Source: Sphingomonas sp. (lineage in GTDB: Bacteria; Pseudomonadota; Alphaproteobacteria; Sphingomonadales; Sphingomonadaceae). Taken from it: a DNA stretch of 64,000 nucleotides. Positions 26,881-37,809 of the stretch are shown piece after piece (position 1 is the first letter of the stretch; each line of letters opens with the position of its first letter). The stretch covers positions 372,001-436,000 of the forward strand of contig NZ_JAGIAM010000003.1 in the NCBI RefSeq assembly GCF_017744835.1. Reading direction: 5' to 3'. Under the pieces are notes generated by a model. It was not told the DNA's origin. It made no database searches and was given only the letters and a program-made list of their open reading frames with translations. A program made the translations under genes and the position numbers.

Positions 26881-29800
26881 ATGCGCCTCTCACGGTTCTT
26901 CATCACGCGCCCGATCTTCGCGGCGGTGATCGCCATCACGATCGCCATCGTCGGCGCGCTCGCCTATCTCGGGCTGCCGGTGTCGCAATATCCCGACATC
27001 GTGCCGCCCACCGTCACCGTGGCGGCCAGCTATCCCGGCGCCTCCGCCGAGACGGTGGCCGAAACCGTTGCTGCTCCGATCGAGCAGGAAATCAACGGCG
27101 TCGACAACATGATCTACCAGTCGTCGCAGTCGACCGGCGACGGTAACCTGACGATCACCGTCACCTTCAAGCCCGGCACCGACCTCGATGCCGCACAGGT
27201 GCTGGTGCAGAACCGCGTCGCGATCGCGCTGCCCCGCCTGCCCAACGAAGTGCAGCGGCTCGGCGTCGTCACGCGCAAGACGAGCCCGGACTTCCTGCTG
27301 GTGGTCAATCTCGTCTCGCCCGACCATTCGCTCGATCGCGGCTATATCTCCAACTATGCGCTCACCCAGGTGAAGGACCGGCTGGCGCGTATCGACGGGG
27401 TGGGCGACGTCCGCATGTTCGGCGCGCGCGACTATGCGATGCGCGTGTGGATCGACCCCGGTCGCGCGGCCGCGCTCAACCTGACCGCGGGCGAGATCGT
27501 CCAGGCGCTGCGCGCGCAGAACGTCCAGGTCGCCGCCGGCGCGCTGGGCCAGCCTGCCGCGAGCAACACGGGGCAGGCCTATCAGCTCAACGTCGAGACC
27601 CAGGGCCGGCTCAAGGACCCGGCCGAATTCTCGAACGTCGTGATCCGCACCGATGCCGACGGCCGCCAGGTCCGCGTATCGGACGTGGCGCGCGTGGAGC
27701 TGGGCGCCGCCGACTATTCGTCCAACACCTATCTCTCGAACGAGCCGACCGTGATCCTGGGCGTGTTCCAGCGGCCGGGCTCCAATGCGCTCGCGGCGGC
27801 CGATGCCGTCAAGCAAGAGCTCCAGACGATGTCCAAGTCCTTCCCCAAGGGCCTGGAGTATCGGATCATCTACAATCCCACCGAGTTCATCGAGCAGTCG
27901 ATCGACGCTGTGATGCACACGCTGGGCGAGGCGATCGTCCTGGTCGTGCTCGTCATCCTGGTGTTCCTCCAGCGCTGGCGGGCGGCGATCATCCCGGTCG
28001 CGGCTATCCCGGTCTCGCTGATCGGCACCATGGCCGTGCTCGCGGCCTTCGGCTACTCGATCAACAACCTCTCACTCTTCGGCCTCGTCCTGGCCATCGG
28101 CATCGTCGTCGACGACGCGATCGTCGTGGTCGAGAATGTCGAGCGCAACCTCGCGCGGGGACTAACGCCCTTGGAGGCTGCCAAGACCTCGATGGACGAA
28201 GTGTCGATCGCACTGGTGGCGATCGTGCTCGTGCTCTGCGCGGTGTTCATCCCCACCTTCTTCCTCTCGGGCCTCTCCGGCGCCTTCTATCGCCAGTTCG
28301 CGCTGACGATCTCGGCGGCGACGGTGATCTCGCTGATCGTGTCGCTCACGCTCTCCCCGGCGCTTGCCGCGGTGCTGCTGCGCACGCACGACCACGAGCA
28401 TCAGCCGACCAACCCGGTCATGCGCGCGGTCTATCGCGCGGGCGACTGGTTCAACCGCGGCTTCGAGCGGATGAGCGAGGGCTATGCGAACCTGACCCGC
28501 CGGCTGGTCACGCGTCCGAAGCGGATGATGGTCACCTATGCCGGCCTAATCGCCGCCACCGTCGGGCTGTTCTGGGCCACGCCGACCGGCTTCATCCCGG
28601 CGCAGGACCAGGGTTATTTCCTGACCGTCATCCAGCTTCCGCCCGGCTCGTCGCTCGAGCGCACGGATGAAGTGATGCGCAAGGTGGTGGCGCGCCTGCT
28701 GCCGATCCCCGGCGTGAAGGGCTCGGTGATGCTCGCCGGCTTCGACGGCGCATCGCAGACGCTCGCCCCCAATGCCGCCGCCGCCTATGTGCCGCTCGAG
28801 AGCTTCGAGAAGCGCAAGGAGCTCGGCGTCAGCTATCAGCAGATCATGGACGAGGCGCGCAAGCGCACCGCCGACATCAACGAAGCGATGCTGCTGATCG
28901 TCCCGCCGCCGCTCATTCAGGGTATCGGCTCGGCCGGCGGCTTCCGGATGATGATCCAGGATCGCGGCAGCAACGGCTATGAAGCGCTCGGCAAGCAGGC
29001 GCAGGCCGTGATCGGCAAGGCGAACCAGAATCCGGGACTTCGCCAGGTCTACACGCTGTTCAACACCATGACGCCGCGCGTCTTCGCCGACATCGACCGA
29101 CGCAAGGCCGACTTGCTGGGCGTGCCGCCGGAACGCGTCTTCGAGGCACTCAACGTCTATCTCGGCTCGGCGTTCGTGAACGACTTCAACCTGCTCGGAC
29201 GCACCTATCGCGTGACGGCGCAGGCGGACGCACCGTTCCGCGCCACCGAGGCGGACATCGCCAACCTCAAGACCCGCTCCAATTCGGGTGCCATGGTGCC
29301 GATCGGTTCGGTCTCGACCTTCCAGGACAAGACCGGCCCGTATCGCGTGGTTCGCTACAACCTCTTCCCCGCGGTCGAGGTCGATGGCGACACGGCACCC
29401 GGCTCTTCGAGCGGTCAGTCGCTGCTCGCGATGGAGAAGATCGCCGACGACACGCTGCCGGCGGGCTACAGCCACGAGTGGACCGGCATCGCCTATCAGC
29501 AGGAAGCCGCGGGCAACACCGCGCCGCTGGTGTTCGGCCTGGCGGTACTGTTCGTCTTCCTAGTGCTGGCCGCGCAATATGAGAGCGTGACGCTGCCGCT
29601 CGCGATCATCCTGATCGTGCCGATGTGCCTGTTGGCGGCCATGGCGGGCGTGAACCTGCGCGGCATGGACAACAACGTGCTGACGCAGATCGGCCTGGTG
29701 GTGCTCATCGCACTCGCGGCGAAGAACGCGATCCTGATCGTGGAATTCGCCAAGCAAGCCGAGGACATCGACGGGCTCTCGCCGGTCGACGCCGCGGTCC

Positions 29801-30078
29801 GCGCCGCGCGCGATCGCCTGCGGCCGATCCTGATGACGTCGTTCGCCTTCATCCTCGGCGCCGTGCCGCTGCTGATCGCGACCGGCGCAGGGGCGGAGCT
29901 CCGCCAGGCGCTCGGCACCGCCGTCTTCTTCGGGATGATGGGAGTGACCGCCTTCGGCCTGCTCTTCACGCCAACCTTCTACGTCGTCTGCCGCGGGCTG
30001 GGACAGCGCCTCGCGCGCAGGCGGCGTGGATCGGGCGCCGCGCCCGGGGCCGAGCCCGAGGTGCTGCCGGCGGAGTGA
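26881..30078 (+). CDS. RND multidrug efflux permease (MexF/OqxB-like)
   Basis: 1065-residue inner-membrane proton antiporter of the HAE-1 family, full length. The N-terminus MRLSRFFITRPIFAAV is canonical. Proton-relay residues are present: Asp411-Asp412 in GIVVDDAIVVVENVERNL and Lys948 in AAKNAILIVEFAKQ. Two large periplasmic loops and 12 helices are evident; local sequence (DYAMRVWIDP, QNVQVAAGALGQP) is closest to MexF/OqxB by memory. It works as a trimer with the adaptor and the channel encoded on either side. RBS AGGAGAAGG precedes the ATG. A REP-like palindrome follows the stop. Confidence 0.95.
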   Translation: MRLSRFFITRPIFAAVIAITIAIVGALAYLGLPVSQYPDIVPPTVTVAASYPGASAETVAETVAAPIEQEINGVDNMIYQSSQSTGDGNLTITVTFKPGTDLDAAQVLVQNRVAIALPRLPNEVQRLGVVTRKTSPDFLLVVNLVSPDHSLDRGYISNYALTQVKDRLARIDGVGDVRMFGARDYAMRVWIDPGRAAALNLTAGEIVQALRAQNVQVAAGALGQPAASNTGQAYQLNVETQGRLKDPAEFSNVVIRTDADGRQVRVSDVARVELGAADYSSNTYLSNEPTVILGVFQRPGSNALAAADAVKQELQTMSKSFPKGLEYRIIYNPTEFIEQSIDAVMHTLGEAIVLVVLVILVFLQRWRAAIIPVAAIPVSLIGTMAVLAAFGYSINNLSLFGLVLAIGIVVDDAIVVVENVERNLARGLTPLEAAKTSMDEVSIALVAIVLVLCAVFIPTFFLSGLSGAFYRQFALTISAATVISLIVSLTLSPALAAVLLRTHDHEHQPTNPVMRAVYRAGDWFNRGFERMSEGYANLTRRLVTRPKRMMVTYAGLIAATVGLFWATPTGFIPAQDQGYFLTVIQLPPGSSLERTDEVMRKVVARLLPIPGVKGSVMLAGFDGASQTLAPNAAAAYVPLESFEKRKELGVSYQQIMDEARKRTADINEAMLLIVPPPLIQGIGSAGGFRMMIQDRGSNGYEALGKQAQAVIGKANQNPGLRQVYTLFNTMTPRVFADIDRRKADLLGVPPERVFEALNVYLGSAFVNDFNLLGRTYRVTAQADAPFRATEADIANLKTRSNSGAMVPIGSVSTFQDKTGPYRVVRYNLFPAVEVDGDTAPGSSSGQSLLAMEKIADDTLPAGYSHEWTGIAYQQEAAGNTAPLVFGLAVLFVFLVLAAQYESVTLPLAIILIVPMCLLAAMAGVNLRGMDNNVLTQIGLVVLIALAAKNAILIVEFAKQAEDIDGLSPVDAAVRAARDRLRPILMTSFAFILGAVPLLIATGAGAELRQALGTAVFFGMMGVTAFGLLFTPTFYVVCRGLGQRLARRRRGSGAAPGAEPEVLPAE

Positions 30079-30083
30079 TCAGC

Positions 30084-30164
30084 CGTCATCCCCGCGAAAG
30101 CGGGGACCCCGAGCCAAGAATGAACCGCCTGTGACCCTGGGCCCCCGCTTTCGCGGGGCGACGG
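30084..30164. repeat. Palindromic intergenic repeat (REP-like, CGTCATCCCCGCG family)
   Basis: Arms CGTCATCCCCGCGAAAGCG... (30084-30110) and its near reverse complement (30137-30164) flank a 26-base loop between the pump and channel genes. A second copy of the same family is at 62598-62679. It could cause partial termination or mRNA stabilisation inside the efflux operon. Confidence 0.65.
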
Positions 30165-30180
30165 GGAGGAGGAAATGGAA

Positions 30181-31578
30181 ATGACCTATCGCAACATCCT
30201 GATAACCGCTTCCGCGCTTGCCCTTGCGGCGTGCGCGGCGGGGCCGGACTATGTCGCCCCTGCCAGACCCCAGGCGGCAGCCGGCCCCTTTCTCTCCACC
30301 AGCGCGGCCGTTACGCCCGAGCCGGTGCAGGGCGACTGGTGGCGCCTCTACGACGATCCCGTGCTCGACCGTCTCGTCGCCGACGCGCTCGCCGCCAACA
30401 CCGACATCCGCGCCGCCACCGCGCGGATCGCCCGGGCCCGCGCGGCGCTGCGCGGCGCAGGGGCGGAGCGGCTGCCGCAGGCGCAGGTCTCGGCCGGTGC
30501 TAATTATGGCCGACTTCCCGAGGGGCAGCGCGCGCCCGGCGCCCCGCGCGAGGACTGGCAGATCGATGCCGGGCTCGACGTCTCCTATGAAGTCGATCTG
30601 TTCGGTCGGGTGAGCCGGGGCGTCGAGGCGGCACGCGCCGATGTGGGCGCGGCGCAGGCCGATGCCGATGCCGTCCGCGTCGTCGTCGCCGCGGAAACCG
30701 CGCGCGCCTATGCCGATGCCGTCTCGGCGGCCGAGCGGCTGGGCGTGGCCGAGCGGATCGTGCAGCTGCTCGACCAATCGCTCGACCTGACCGAGCGGCG
30801 CCGCGGCGTCGGTCTCGCGACGCGGCTCGACACCGCGCGGATCGCGGCGCTGCGCAACCAGCGCCAGGCCGAGGTGCCCGCGCTCGCCGCCGAACGCGAC
30901 GCCGCGCTGTTCGCGCTCGCGACGCTCACCGGTCGCGCCCCGGCCGAGCTGCCGGCGGAGGTACGCACGCGCACCGCGACGCTGCGGCTCGACAAGCCGA
31001 TCCCGGTCGGCGACGGCGCGGCCCTGCTTGCCCGACGGCCGGACGTGCGCGCGGCCGAGCGGCGGCTGGCGGCGCAGACCGCACGGATCGGCGTGGCGAC
31101 GGCGGACCTGTATCCGCGGATCACGCTGGGCGGGTCGGTCGGCTCGACTGGCAACGACGTGGGCGATCTGTTCGGCGCGGGTCCGTTGCGGTGGCTGCTT
31201 GGGGGGCTGATAAACTGGGCCGTGAACCCCGAGCCTGCGCGTGCGCGCGTTCAGGCTGCCGAGGCGGATACCCAGGAAGCGCTCGCGACCTTCGACGGCA
31301 CGGTGCTGCGCGCGCTGCAGGAGACCGAGACGGCGCTATCGGCCTATGCCCATGCGCTCGAGCGGCGCACGGCGCTGCAGGCGGCGCTCAACGAAGCCAA
31401 GGTGGCGGCCGACATCGCGCGGTCGCGGCAGCGGGAAGGGGACATCGACTCGCTCCAGCTGCTCGATGCGGAGCGCACCTTCGCCGATGCCCAGGCGGCG
31501 CTTGCGACGGCGGACGCGGATATCGCCGGGCGCCAGGTGGACCTGTTCCGCGCGCTCGGCGGAGGGTGGCAGGCTTGA
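30181..31578 (+). CDS. RND efflux outer-membrane channel lipoprotein (OprM/OprN, NodT family)
   Basis: 465 residues from the ATG at 30181 (an ATG at 30175 is only two bases from the AGGAGG site, so the second is preferred). Signal peptide with lipobox ALAAC, lipidated Cys18. The mature part has the duplicated TolC-like outer membrane efflux domains: GPDYVAPARP start, long helices (about 60-200 and 270-460), and beta segments such as YEVDLFGRVSRGVEAARAD and INWAVNPEPARARVQAAEA. Trimer forms the exit duct of the tripartite pump. Follows the permease after the palindromic repeat; a GC-rich palindrome follows its stop, so it ends the operon. Confidence 0.93.
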   Translation: MTYRNILITASALALAACAAGPDYVAPARPQAAAGPFLSTSAAVTPEPVQGDWWRLYDDPVLDRLVADALAANTDIRAATARIARARAALRGAGAERLPQAQVSAGANYGRLPEGQRAPGAPREDWQIDAGLDVSYEVDLFGRVSRGVEAARADVGAAQADADAVRVVVAAETARAYADAVSAAERLGVAERIVQLLDQSLDLTERRRGVGLATRLDTARIAALRNQRQAEVPALAAERDAALFALATLTGRAPAELPAEVRTRTATLRLDKPIPVGDGAALLARRPDVRAAERRLAAQTARIGVATADLYPRITLGGSVGSTGNDVGDLFGAGPLRWLLGGLINWAVNPEPARARVQAAEADTQEALATFDGTVLRALQETETALSAYAHALERRTALQAALNEAKVAADIARSRQREGDIDSLQLLDAERTFADAQAALATADADIAGRQVDLFRALGGGWQA

Positions 31579-31582
31579 GTAA

Positions 31583-31608
31583 CTCCCCTCCCTGCGCAGG
31601 GAGGGGAG
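31583..31608. terminator. GC-rich palindrome at the end of the efflux operon
   Basis: A perfect 26-base palindrome (31583-31608; arms CTCCCCTCCCTGC and its complement) lies 4 bases after the channel-gene stop and between convergent genes. There is no T tract, so it may act on both strands as an mRNA end or processing barrier. Confidence 0.5.
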
Positions 31609-31632
31609 ATCACAGGGAGGAAGCGAAGGGAG

Positions 31633-33447
31633 TCAGCCCTTCCGTTCGGCGATGTGGCGGTCGATCACGCTTCCGAGCACGGTCATCGGGACATTGCCGC
31701 CGAGTACCACCGCGTCGTTGAACGCGCGGAAATCGTAGCGCGGGCCCAGCGCCGCCCTGGCGCGGTCGCGCAGGCGGTTGATCTCGCTGTGGCCGACCTT
31801 GTAGCCGCACGCCTGGCCCGGCCAGGAGCAATAGCGATCGACTTCGCCCGAGACTTCCTCGACCGAGGAGCCGTTGGCGTTCACGAACCAGTCGATCGCC
31901 TGCTGGCGCGTCCAGCGCTTGGCGTGGAGGCCGGTGTCGACGACCAGCCGGCACGCGCGGAAGCCCAGCGACTGGAGATAGCCCAGCTTCTCGGCCGGAT
32001 TGTCGGCATAGACGCCCAGCTCATCGGCGAGCTGCTCGGCATAGAGCGCCCAGCCTTCCGAATAGGCATTGAACGACAGCACCGAGCGGATCAGCGGCAG
32101 CTTGTTGGCATATTCGCCCTGCCAGACATGGCCGGGGATCGCCTCGTGATAGGCGAGATCGGGCAGGCTGAAGCGCGTGTGCAGCTCGGTGGTGCGCAGG
32201 TTGATCCAGAACTTGCCCGGGATCGTGCCGTCGATCGAGCCGGCGCCACCATAGGCGCCGGGCGCGCCGGGCTCTTCCTCGGGCGGCAGGCGGCGGACCT
32301 CGACATTGCCCTTGACCAGCGTGTGGAACGCCTGGGGCATGCGGTTGCGGATGTCGGTGATGCGTTCATTGAGGAACTTGAGGATCTCGGCGCGGCCCGG
32401 ATCGCCCTCGGCGAAGGCGAAACGCGGGTCCTTGGCGAGTGCGGCCATGCGCGCGCCGACGCTGCCCTGGCTGTACCCCTCCTTCTTCAGGATCGAGTCC
32501 ATCTCGGCTTGAATCGCGGCGAGCTGGTCGAGGCCCATCTTGTGGACTTCGTCGGGAGTCATCCGGGTGGTGGTGCCGGCGCTGAGCGCCCAGGCGTAAT
32601 AGGCATCGCCGTCCCTGAACTTCCACACGCCGGCGTCGCTCGTCGCGCGGGCGCGGTGGCGCTCGAGTTCGGCGATCTGGCGGTCGAGCGCGGGGGCGAT
32701 CTTATCGTTGGCGAGCAGCCAGGCGCGCTCGCCATAATCGCCGTCCATCCCCGCGGTACGGTTGGCGAGCGACGTGACGAGGCCCCAGCCGGCGGTGTTG
32801 CCGCTGCGCGCGAGACGGATCTGCTTGAGCGCCTTGTCGAGCAGGAAGTCGGGCGCGATCACGCCCTGGCCCGCGGCGATCTTGAGCCGCTCGGTCTCAC
32901 CGTCGAGCGCCTCGGCATAGGATTCGAGCCGGTCGAGATAGGCCTCGGCGTCGTCCTGGGTCTTCACCTGGTGATCGGTGTCGAGCATCCGCGGCACGTC
33001 GAGGAAGGCGCCGACGTTCTGCACCACGACATAGGGGGAGTTGCGCCAGTTGCCGGTGGCGACGTCGCCATAGGGGAAGGCGAAGCCCTGGAGGGCGTTG
33101 CCGTAGCTCGCCTGCACGACCTCGACATTGGTGCGCATCACGGGGCTCAGCGCATTGAGGTCGAGCTTGGCGACGTCGGCGAGGGCTTGGCGGAGGTGGG
33201 CCGCGATCTTCGCCTGGCCGGCGGGCGTGGCGTCCTTGAGGCGGTGTTTGAGCGGCGCGCGCTGGTCCTTGTCGATGCCGAGGGCCGTGGCGCTTTCGGG
33301 ATAGTCCGCGAGATAGGTCTCGGCGATCCGGTCGAGCAGCACCGCAGCGTGCGAATCACCGCTCTGGGCGAACGCGCGGGTCGGCCCGAGCACGGAGGCG
33401 GCAAGGGCGGTGCTGCCGAGCAGGAACTGGCGGCGGTCGGTACGCAT
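31633..33447 (-). CDS. DUF885-family metallopeptidase-like protein with Tat signal
   Basis: 604 residues. The N-terminus has a twin-arginine signal (DRRQFLLG then AALAASVLGPTRAFAQ), so export is in folded form. The DUF885 domain carries HEAIPGH (His434 to His440) with a downstream glutamate segment (YSEGWALYAEQLADELG), a gluzincin-like zinc site; relatives are assumed to be carboxypeptidases, but activity is not well defined. The ATG at 33447 was chosen for the Tat motif; the frame is open further upstream into the nfeD gene. It starts 17 bases after nfeD and is likely co-transcribed with qmcA and nfeD. Confidence 0.86.
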   Translation of the reverse strand: MRTDRRQFLLGSTALAASVLGPTRAFAQSGDSHAAVLLDRIAETYLADYPESATALGIDKDQRAPLKHRLKDATPAGQAKIAAHLRQALADVAKLDLNALSPVMRTNVEVVQASYGNALQGFAFPYGDVATGNWRNSPYVVVQNVGAFLDVPRMLDTDHQVKTQDDAEAYLDRLESYAEALDGETERLKIAAGQGVIAPDFLLDKALKQIRLARSGNTAGWGLVTSLANRTAGMDGDYGERAWLLANDKIAPALDRQIAELERHRARATSDAGVWKFRDGDAYYAWALSAGTTTRMTPDEVHKMGLDQLAAIQAEMDSILKKEGYSQGSVGARMAALAKDPRFAFAEGDPGRAEILKFLNERITDIRNRMPQAFHTLVKGNVEVRRLPPEEEPGAPGAYGGAGSIDGTIPGKFWINLRTTELHTRFSLPDLAYHEAIPGHVWQGEYANKLPLIRSVLSFNAYSEGWALYAEQLADELGVYADNPAEKLGYLQSLGFRACRLVVDTGLHAKRWTRQQAIDWFVNANGSSVEEVSGEVDRYCSWPGQACGYKVGHSEINRLRDRARAALGPRYDFRAFNDAVVLGGNVPMTVLGSVIDRHIAERKG

Positions 33448-33464
33448 GGGGAACTCCGAAGGGA

Positions 33465-33926
33465 TCAATTCTGGGTGGGGAGCGCGGGCAGGGGCTCGAC
33501 GTCGAGCGCGCCGGCGCTGCCGCCGGTGATGCGGACGCGCGCGCCGACGGGCTGGTCGGGGCCGCGCGCGGGCCATTCGCCGTCACCGACGCGCACCCGG
33601 CCGCGGCCGCCCTCGATCGCCTCGACCACGGTCACCGTCTCGCCCACCAGCCGCGCGACGCGGTCGTTGAGCAGCGGATCGCTCGTCGCGACGGGGAAGT
33701 CGCGGTACCAGCGCTTGCCGATCAGCACCGCGGCGAGCGACCAGGCCGCGAAGCCGATCAGCTGGCCACCGACCGAAAGCTCGGGGAAGAGCAGGGCGAT
33801 GGCGCCGGTGATCGCCGCGGCGACCGCGAAGAACACCAGATAGACACCCGGCACGAGCAACTCGGTGATCGCGAGCAGCACGCCCGCGATCAGCCAGAGC
33901 ACGCCCGAATTGTCGAGCCAGTCCAT
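33465..33926 (-). CDS. NfeD-family membrane protein
   Basis: 153 residues: two to three hydrophobic helices (about 7-35, 40-75) followed by a soluble OB-fold domain (DRVARLVGETVTVVEAIEGGRGRVRVGDGEWPARG). This is the short NfeD type that partners with SPFH/stomatin proteins in membrane microdomains. It starts 4 bases after the qmcA-like gene, the conserved arrangement. Confidence 0.9.
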   Translation of the reverse strand: MDWLDNSGVLWLIAGVLLAITELLVPGVYLVFFAVAAAITGAIALLFPELSVGGQLIGFAAWSLAAVLIGKRWYRDFPVATSDPLLNDRVARLVGETVTVVEAIEGGRGRVRVGDGEWPARGPDQPVGARVRITGGSAGALDVEPLPALPTQN

Positions 33927-33930
33927 CGCC

Positions 33931-34908
33931 TCAGCCCTGCTGCTCGAACGGCCCGACGCGGCGCTGCGGCGGGGTGGCAGTCGGCTCGGCCGTCCCCTTG
34001 CCCAGCGCTTCCTTGGCGAGCTCGCCGATCCCGCCCAGCGTGCCGATCAGCTGGGTCGCCTCGACCGGGAAGAGGATCGTCTTGGCATTGGGCGAAGTCG
34101 CGAACTTGCCGACGGCCTCGACGTACTTCTGGGCGATGAAATAGTTGAGCGACTGGGTGCCGCCCTGCTCGATCGCCTCCGACACCACCTGCGTCGCCTT
34201 GGCCTCGGCCTCGGCCTGGCGTTCGCGGGCCTCGGCGTCGCGGAAGGCGGATTCCTTGCGGCCCTCGGCCTCGAGGATGCGCGCCTGCTTCTGGCCCTCG
34301 GCGCGCAGGATCTCGGAGGCGCGGGTGCCCTCGGCCTCGAGGATGTTAGCGCGCTTCTCGCGCTCGGCCTTCATCTGGCGGCCCATCGCATTGACGATGT
34401 CGGCGGGCGGGCGGATGTCCTTGATCTCGACGCGCGTGATCTTGACGCCCCAGGGCGTGGTCGCGTGATCGACCACCGAGAGCAGCCGCGCGTTGATCTC
34501 GTCGCGCTTCGACAGCGTCTCGTCGAGGTCCATCGAGCCCATCACCGTGCGCAGGTTGGTCGTGGTGAGCTGGAGCAGCGCGACATAGAGGTCGCTGACC
34601 TCATAAGCCGCCTTGGCCGCGTCGAGCACCTGGAAGAAGACCACGCCATCGGTCGAGATCATGGCGTTGTCCTTGGTGATGATCTCCTGCCCCGGGATAT
34701 CGATCACCTGCTCCATCATGTTCACCTTGCGTCCCACCCGGTAGAAGAAGGCGGGGTAGAAGTTGAAGCCCGGCGCGGCGACGGTGGTGAAGCGGCCGAA
34801 ATGCTCGATCGTGTACTGATAGCCCTGGGTGACGATCTTCACGCTCGACACGATGTAGAGAAACACCAGCACTGCCAGCACGACCAGAAATGCGGAAACC
34901 ACGTCCAT
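33931..34908 (-). CDS. qmcA: SPFH/Band 7 protein (QmcA/paraslipin-like)
   Basis: 325 residues. One N-terminal membrane helix (5-22), then the SPFH domain ([16 protein letters not shown] ... [25 protein letters not shown]), then a long Ala/Glu/Arg coiled coil (about 175-240) and a C-terminal hydrophobic segment ([15 protein letters not shown]). Such proteins form cage-like oligomers around membrane proteases or organise microdomains. First gene of the qmcA-nfeD-DUF885 set and divergent from the lyase gene; RBS GGGGGAG upstream. Confidence 0.9.
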   Translation of the reverse strand: MDVVSAFLVVLAVLVFLYIVSSVKIVTQGYQYTIEHFGRFTTVAAPGFNFYPAFFYRVGRKVNMMEQVIDIPGQEIITKDNAMISTDGVVFFQVLDAAKAAYEVSDLYVALLQLTTTNLRTVMGSMDLDETLSKRDEINARLLSVVDHATTPWGVKITRVEIKDIRPPADIVNAMGRQMKAEREKRANILEAEGTRASEILRAEGQKQARILEAEGRKESAFRDAEARERQAEAEAKATQVVSEAIEQGGTQSLNYFIAQKYVEAVGKFATSPNAKTILFPVEATQLIGTLGGIGELAKEALGKGTAEPTATPPQRRVGPFEQQG

Positions 34909-34959
34909 TCCCCGACTCCCCCTCGTAAATTCTGTATCTTGCTAGCATAGAGTGGGGTC

Positions 34960-35775
34960 ATGACCACAGCCCGCTTGGCGCCCCGGACCGCATTGTTCCT
35001 GCCCGCTTCCAATCCGCGCGCGATCGCCAAGGCGCGCACGCTCGACGCCGACATGGTGATCCTCGACCTGGAGGACGCCGTGCGCGACGACGCCAAAGCC
35101 GGGGCGCGGGAAGCGGCAGTCGCGGCGGCCGGAGAGGGCTTCGGCCACCGGCTCTGCGCGATCCGCGTCAACGGGATCGAGAGCCCCGAACATGCGGCCG
35201 ACCTCGATGCGGTTTCCAGCTCGACCTGCGACTTCGTGGTGCTGCCCAAGGCGGAAACCGCTGCTGATGCCGCGGCGGTCGCGGAGGCAGCGGGCAAACC
35301 TCTGCTCGCGATGATCGAGACTCCGCTAGGAGTGCTCGCCGCCGCAGACATCGCCGCGGTGCCGGGTGTCTCGGGGCTGATCGCGGGGGTGAACGACTTG
35401 CGCGCCTGCCTGGGCATTCCCGCCGGTGCGTCGCGCGAAGGGCTTTCGCTCTCGCTCCAGACCATCGTGCTCGCCGCGCGTGCGAGCCAGGTCTGGGCGA
35501 TCGACGGCGTGTTCAACGCGCTCGACGATGCCGACGGTCTCGCCGCCGAATGTCGCCACGGCCGCGCCCTCGGCTTCGACGGCAAGTCGCTGATCCATCC
35601 GGGCCAGGTCGAGATCGCCGCGCGCGCGTTCGGTCCGAGCGAAGCCGAAGTCGCGGATGCCCGAGCGCTGATCGACGCCGCTACGGGCGGCGCCGAGCGC
35701 TTCCGCGGGCGGATGATCGAGGCGATGCACGTCGCGCAGGCACGCGCGCTGCTGGAGCGCGTGGCACTCGGCTAG
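34960..35775 (+). CDS. CitE/HpcH-HpaI-family CoA-ester lyase
   Basis: 271-residue TIM-barrel protein of the citrate lyase beta/malyl-CoA lyase group. RTALFLPASNPRAIAKA, DMVILDLEDAVRDDAKAGAR (metal-binding Asp/Glu) and LLAMIETPLGVLAAADIAA with FDGKSLIHPGQ near the C-terminus are family hallmarks. It would cleave or form a C-C bond in an acyl-CoA such as citramalyl-CoA; no citrate lyase alpha or gamma subunits are near, so a stand-alone CoA-ester lyase is more likely than true CitE. Divergent from qmcA. Confidence 0.87.
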   Translation: MTTARLAPRTALFLPASNPRAIAKARTLDADMVILDLEDAVRDDAKAGAREAAVAAAGEGFGHRLCAIRVNGIESPEHAADLDAVSSSTCDFVVLPKAETAADAAAVAEAAGKPLLAMIETPLGVLAAADIAAVPGVSGLIAGVNDLRACLGIPAGASREGLSLSLQTIVLAARASQVWAIDGVFNALDDADGLAAECRHGRALGFDGKSLIHPGQVEIAARAFGPSEAEVADARALIDAATGGAERFRGRMIEAMHVAQARALLERVALG

Positions 35776-35854
35776 GGAAAATTCCTGCAGTGTGTCAGGT
35801 GCTTGCCGAAGTTACTTCTCATTGCAGCCGCGTATGGATGCGCGGAGGGGGACC

Positions 35855-37782
<1,928 letters not shown>

Positions 37783-37809
37783 GCCCGATCGGTTGAAGGG
37801 GCGGCACGC

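Noticed and set aside
31654..33843. 729-codon plus-strand frame over the DUF885 gene
   Set aside because: Antisense shadow rich in Arg/Gly/Val with no start site or motif.
34960..35775. True citrate lyase beta subunit (citE)
   Set aside because: No alpha or gamma subunit or ligase gene is near; a stand-alone CoA-ester lyase is more likely.
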